Both the position numbers and the translations under genes were made by a program. The notes beneath the pieces were generated by a model. The model had not been told where the DNA came from and made no database searches. It saw nothing but the letters and a program-made list of their open reading frames with translations. This document shows, piece after piece, positions 5,767 to 8,806 of a DNA stretch of 8,806 nucleotides. Origin of the DNA: CAZKWG01 sp964615375 (GTDB lineage Bacteria; Myxococcota_A; UBA796; CAZKWG01); NCBI GenBank assembly GCA_964615375.1, contig CAZTOW010000107.1:1-8806 (forward strand), given 5' to 3'. Position 1 is the first letter of the stretch. The number at the start of each line of letters is the position of its first letter.

Positions 5767-7460
5767 CACGGCGACACCCCCGTCGAGACGACCGTGGCGT
5801 TGCCTTCGGTCACGGTCACTTTTCGCTCCCAGGAGCGCCCGCTGCGCTCGTCCTTGATGACCACGACGTGCTCGCCCACGCGGACGCGGAAGCCCTTGAG
5901 CGGCGTCACGCCTGCCCACTTCCCGTCCACGTAGACCGAGAGCCCGCGGCTCGGCTGTGAGCTCACGTTCAGCCAGCCCTCGGTCTGGGCCACCTCGGGC
6001 GCGGCGCTGGAGCCCTCCGAGGGGGTGGACTCCACGGGCGGCGTCGGCGGCGTCGCGCCCCGCAGCTCCCGCGGGCGCGTGCCGCCGCTCTGCGAGGGGC
6101 TCTCCACCGGCGGGGTAGCGCCCTCCACGGGCGGCGTGGCCTCGGTGGGCGGCGTGGCCTCAGGCTGGACCGGGGGCGTCGTCTCCGTGGCCCCGCTCGC
6201 GCCCGCGCTGGCCGGCTGCTCCAGGGGCGTCGGCGTCGGCGTCGTCGGGCGGGGCGGGAGCACGAAGGCCAGCGCCAGCGCGAGCCCGCTCAGGATGGAG
6301 AGCGCCAGCACCCCGAGCCAGGCCAGGGGGCGGGTGGGCTCCGGCTCGGGCGCCGGGAGCTCCTCGGTCGGGCGCGTGCGCTCGGGCACGATGGTCGCCT
6401 CGGCGCGCTCACGCGGCTCGGGGACCGGGATCCGGGCGTCCGTCGGCGCGGCGGAGGGCGGGAGGCTGGGCGAGAGATCGCGGTAGGCCTTCAGCCGGTT
6501 CGTGATCTGCGAGACGTCCTCGGGCGCGACCTTGCGCAGGAACTCGGCCATCTCCTCGCGGCTGGCCAGCCCGCCCACCGCGTTCGCCGCGCGCACGATC
6601 TCCTCGCGCATGGCCGCGGCGTCGGCGAAGCGCTCCTCCATGCTCTTGGCCAGCGCCCGGTCGTGGATGCTCTTCAGCAGCGCAGGCTCCGGGTAGAGCC
6701 CCGGGACCTTCAGCGGCGGCACGGGCCCCAGCACCGTCTGGTGGACGATCTGGGCCTCGCTCATCCCGGCGAAGGGGCTGCGCCCGGCCACCAGCTCGTG
6801 CATGACCAGGCCCACCGCGAAGAGGTCGGTGCGCCCGTCCACCGGCGTCCCGCCCTCGATCTGCTCGGGCGCCATGTAGGCGAACTTGCCCTTCATCGAC
6901 TTTCCGACCGTGTGCTCCGCCCGGATGTCGGCCTTCGCCACCCCGAAGTCGATGAGCTTCACCTCGCCGCGCACGCTCAGCATGATGTTGCGCGGGTTGA
7001 CGTCGCGGTGGACCAGGCGCATGGGCCGCCCGTAGGTGTCCACGCGGTTGTGGGCGTACTGAAGGGCGGACAGCACGTCGGCCAGCACCCGGAAGGTCAC
7101 CCGGAAGGGCGGCACCTGCCCGCGGCTGGCCAGGATGCGCTGGACATGGCGCAGGTTGACCCCCGGCACGTACTCCATCGCGAGGAAATACTGATCCGTG
7201 ACCTGCCCGAAGTCGTATACCTGAGCGATGTTCTCCTGCTGCAGCTCCGCGCTGATGCGGGCCTCGTCGGTGAACATGCGGACGAAGGAGGTGTTGTCGG
7301 CGTGCTTCGGCTGGATTCGCTTGATGACGAGAAAGCGCACGAAACCGGCGTCGTCCACCACGCGGCGGGCGAGCTCCACATCGGCCATGCCTCCTCGACC
7401 GAGGTGCTCGAGCAGCACGTACGAGCCGAAGGGCTGTGGATAGGACGTCGGTTCAGACAC
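5766..7460 (-). CDS. Transmembrane Ser/Thr protein kinase with C-terminal PEGA domain
   Basis: This 564-residue Hanks-type kinase has the Gly loop LGRGGMADV (20-28), ATP-binding Lys K47 (VIKRI), alpha-C Glu E66, catalytic loop HRDVNPRN (151-158, catalytic D153), DFG (171-173) and APE (197-199). The residue after HRDV is Asn155 where most kinases have Lys. The activation segment holds T184 and S188 as possible phosphosites. A single membrane span follows at about 379-401. Next comes a ~90-residue Pro/Thr/Glu-rich linker (402-493) with repeated TPPVE units, and a PEGA-like beta domain (about 495-560; GWLNVSSQPSRGLSVYVDGK and a WAGVTPLKGFRV stretch). The kinase should therefore be cytoplasmic and the PEGA domain periplasmic. 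The start is GTG 7460, the most upstream start in frame, with no Shine-Dalgarno sequence. The gene overlaps the binding-protein gene downstream by one base and lies 115 nt from the methyltransferase upstream. Its substrates are unknown. Confidence 0.95.
   Translation of the reverse strand: MSEPTSYPQPFGSYVLLEHLGRGGMADVELARRVVDDAGFVRFLVIKRIQPKHADNTSFVRMFTDEARISAELQQENIAQVYDFGQVTDQYFLAMEYVPGVNLRHVQRILASRGQVPPFRVTFRVLADVLSALQYAHNRVDTYGRPMRLVHRDVNPRNIMLSVRGEVKLIDFGVAKADIRAEHTVGKSMKGKFAYMAPEQIEGGTPVDGRTDLFAVGLVMHELVAGRSPFAGMSEAQIVHQTVLGPVPPLKVPGLYPEPALLKSIHDRALAKSMEERFADAAAMREEIVRAANAVGGLASREEMAEFLRKVAPEDVSQITNRLKAYRDLSPSLPPSAAPTDARIPVPEPRERAEATIVPERTRPTEELPAPEPEPTRPLAWLGVLALSILSGLALALAFVLPPRPTTPTPTPLEQPASAGASGATETTPPVQPEATPPTEATPPVEGATPPVESPSQSGGTRPRELRGATPPTPPVESTPSEGSSAAPEVAQTEGWLNVSSQPSRGLSVYVDGKWAGVTPLKGFRVRVGEHVVVIKDERSGRSWERKVTVTEGNATVVSTGVSP
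6103..6180 (-). repeat. Imperfect 18/21-nt tandem repeats in the kinase linker
   Basis: Four consecutive units (6103-6123, 6124-6141, 6142-6159, 6160-6180) share a core like GGCGGCGTGGCC on the + strand. They encode the repeated TPPVE/TPPTE peptides of the periplasmic Pro-rich linker. A related unit recurs at 6031-6057. Unit lengths are multiples of three, so copy-number change would keep the frame. Confidence 0.55.
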
Positions 7461-7575
7461 GGGGGGAGCATAGCGCGTCTCGGGCCAGGATGACCGCCCC
7501 CGCTGCTCACGTACCCGGATCCTGTGCCTGCAAGCGGCCTCGGCTGGTGCTCGTCCCTGGCGAGCGAGGCGCTGT
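7461..7575 (-). promoter_or_regulatory. Spacer between methyltransferase and kinase genes, with a -10-like box next to the kinase GTG
   Basis: Reading leftward, TATGCT (7472-7467, four of six matches to TATAAT) is followed by six C residues and then the GTG start at 7460. That distance places the predicted transcript start at the GTG itself, so a leaderless mRNA is possible; no Shine-Dalgarno sequence is present. The -35 region (GGTCAT, 7495-7490, 17-nt spacer) is poor. Just after the methyltransferase stop, a GCTCG/CGAGC stem with a 7-nt loop is visible but has no T-run, so no intrinsic terminator is called and read-through from the methyltransferase is possible. Confidence 0.3.
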
Positions 7576-8727
7576 TCAGGTGAGCCTGCGCAGCACGGCG
7601 AACTTCAGGTAGCGCCCCTCGGGGTGATCGAGGGCCGTGGGGTGGTCGGGCGGCTCCGCGGCGCGCCACAGCCAGGACCAGCGTCCGGCGCGACGCAGCC
7701 CCTCGCGGACCGACTGCTCCCAGCGCTCGTAGCTCAGGCGCGCCGTGCAGCTCGCGCTCGCCAGCAGCCCCCCCGGGCTCACCCAGGGTCCGCAGCGCGC
7801 GGCGAGATCGCGGTAGGCGTTGCGCGCGGCGGCGTCCGAACGCTGCCCGTGCGTCAGCGAGGGCGGGTCGCAGATGACGAGGTCCTGCGTGCCCTCGGGC
7901 GACCAGGAGAAGGCGTCGGCGACCACGAAGGCGTGGCCCTTCGGGTCGAGCCCGTTCAGCCGGAAGTTCTCGCGCGCGTCCTCCAGCGCGGGGGCGGCGG
8001 CGTCCACCGCGCAGACCCGGCGCGCGCCCCCCGCGGCGGCGTAGACCGAGAAGCAGCCGGCGTAAGAGAAGAGATCCAGCACCGTCCGGCCCGCGGCCCG
8101 CTCGCGGATCCAGCGGCGGTGCTCGCGCTGATCGAGGAAGAGGCCCGTCTTCTGGCCCTCCGACGGCCTCACCAGGAAGCGCAGCCCGCACTCCCGCACC
8201 ACCAGCGGCTCGGCGACCTCCGGCCCGTGCAGGCGCTCCACCCCCTCGCGGCCGTCCACGCGGCGCACTCCCAGGCGTCGCAGCACCGTGCGCACCCCGG
8301 GCAGGGCCGCGACGTGCTGGACCAGCAGGGGCAGGTGAGGCTCCCAGCAGGCCGCGTACAGGCGCAGCACCGCCACCGGACCGTAGCGGTCCACCACCAC
8401 CCCCGGCAGCCCGTCGCCCTCGCCGTTGACGGCCCGCCACGCCTCCGTCTCCGGCGGCAGCAGGCCCGGTCGGGCGGCGTCGGCCTCCGCGATCCGCCGG
8501 CTCAGCACGCGCTCCAGCGTGTCCGGCGTGCGGCCCAGCACGCGCACCACCACGTCCCCCCGGTCGGCCAGCCCGAAGCCCACCGGCTTGTCGCGCGCGT
8601 CCGTCAGGATCACCAGCGCCCCCGGCTCGGGCAGCTGGCCCCCCTCCACCCCGTCGGCGTAGACCCAGGGGTGGCCCCGGGCGACGGGGCCGATGGTCTC
8701 GGGGGTCAGGCGAAGCCGTGTGAGAAT
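7576..8727 (-). CDS. rlmI: Class I SAM-dependent RlmI-like 23S rRNA (cytosine-C5) methyltransferase
   Basis: This is a 383-residue enzyme when read from the ATT at 8727. It has an N-terminal PUA-type RNA-binding domain (about 5-70, with RGHPWVYADG at 17-26). The linker motif VNGEGDGLPGVVVDRYG (100-116) and VREC...GQKTGLFLDQREHR (177-204) follow. The Rossmann methyltransferase core contains VLDLFSYAGCFSVYAAAGGA (216-235, SAM-binding motif I), VDAAAPALEDARENFRLNGL (241-260) and ICDPPSL (285-291), then SASCTARLSYERW (324-336) with a candidate catalytic Cys327. These order and space as in RlmI, which makes m5C in 23S rRNA (position 1962 in E. coli); E. coli RlmI is about 396 residues. The symbol is by family resemblance and the target base is inferred. 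The first ATG/GTG/TTG in frame is GTG 8649, which would delete the HPWVY part of the PUA domain. The frame stays open upstream to a stop near the right edge. Confidence 0.9.
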   Translation of the reverse strand: MLTRLRLTPETIGPVARGHPWVYADGVEGGQLPEPGALVILTDARDKPVGFGLADRGDVVVRVLGRTPDTLERVLSRRIAEADAARPGLLPPETEAWRAVNGEGDGLPGVVVDRYGPVAVLRLYAACWEPHLPLLVQHVAALPGVRTVLRRLGVRRVDGREGVERLHGPEVAEPLVVRECGLRFLVRPSEGQKTGLFLDQREHRRWIRERAAGRTVLDLFSYAGCFSVYAAAGGARRVCAVDAAAPALEDARENFRLNGLDPKGHAFVVADAFSWSPEGTQDLVICDPPSLTHGQRSDAAARNAYRDLAARCGPWVSPGGLLASASCTARLSYERWEQSVREGLRRAGRWSWLWRAAEPPDHPTALDHPEGRYLKFAVLRRLT

Positions 8728-8738
8728 GGGCGCTCCCT
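8728..8738 (-). promoter_or_regulatory. Shine-Dalgarno before a putative ATT start codon
   Basis: AGGGAG (8738-8733 on the minus strand) is followed by a 5-nt spacer (CGCCC) and ATT at 8727-8725. This is the best-placed ribosome binding site upstream of the methyltransferase. The GTG at 8649 has no comparable sequence at the right spacing. Confidence 0.5.
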
Positions 8739-8806
8739 GGTGGTGGCGACCCTCTAACCCAGAATGTACGTAGACGCATAGGTTGAGAGAACCCGGCGCT
8801 CATCCA
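8739..8806 (-). promoter_or_regulatory. Leader region of the methyltransferase gene at the right edge
   Basis: TACATT (8768-8763, four of six matches to TATAAT) lies about 36 nt before the ATT codon. A 17-nt spacer separates it from a weak TTCTCT (8791-8786). This is a tentative promoter. On the + strand, TTGAGA (8783-8788) could be the -35 box of a divergent gene outside the window. No coding sequence is recognisable in these bases. Confidence 0.25.

Noticed and set aside
7519..7529. ATCCTGTGCCT here on the + strand matches an 11-mer at 852-842 on the - strand, near another possible leaderless start.
   Set aside because: Dozens of shared 11-mers are expected by chance between the two strands of a window this size, and the two copies have different orientation relative to the genes.
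7540..7572. GCTCG/CGAGC stem-loop just after the methyltransferase stop, considered as a terminator.
   Set aside because: The stem is only 5 bp and there is no following T-run on the transcribed strand.
7097..8803. A 568-codon leftward frame spanning the methyltransferase, the spacer and the kinase N-terminus.
   Set aside because: It is out of frame with both recognised proteins and its translation is low-complexity Gly/Arg/Ala sequence. It does contain an ATG near 8778, but that frame does not carry the methyltransferase homology.

Overview
This is a very GC-rich window (about 70% or more, with G/C at nearly every third codon position) from a Gram-negative bacterium. A eukaryotic-like Ser/Thr kinase with a C-terminal PEGA domain, a TonB-dependent outer-membrane receptor, an RNase E/G and a periplasmic DUF4105-type protein together suggest Myxococcota or a related deltaproteobacterial lineage. 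That placement is an inference from gene content and composition; there is no rRNA gene to confirm it.

Left block, leftward: a ribonuclease E/G family gene (873-2399) is followed after 31 nt by a DUF4105 (Lnb N-terminal periplasmic domain-like) gene that runs off the left edge (1-841). The short gap carries a promoter-like arrangement. A 287-nt divergent spacer (2400-2686) separates this block from the next gene.

Centre: a TonB-dependent receptor (2687-4867) reads rightward. It meets a leftward PF04392-type ABC-transporter substrate-binding protein (4864-5766) tail to tail, with the two TAG stop codons sharing a CTAG tetranucleotide. The start of the binding-protein gene overlaps by one base the stop of a transmembrane Ser/Thr kinase with a PEGA domain (5766-7460), so the two are very likely translationally coupled.

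Right block: a class I SAM-dependent RlmI-like 23S rRNA cytosine methyltransferase (7576-8727) lies upstream of the kinase on the same strand, 115 nt away. Its homology to the family begins upstream of the first ATG/GTG/TTG, and an ATT codon with a good Shine-Dalgarno sequence is the best start candidate.

The most interesting unit is the kinase, the coupled orphan binding protein and the facing TonB-dependent receptor. No ABC permease or ATPase gene accompanies the binding protein here. A periplasmic solute-binding protein that informs a transmembrane kinase about a ligand brought in by the receptor is a plausible but unproven reading. No tRNA, rRNA, CRISPR array, insertion sequence or convincing intrinsic terminator was seen.
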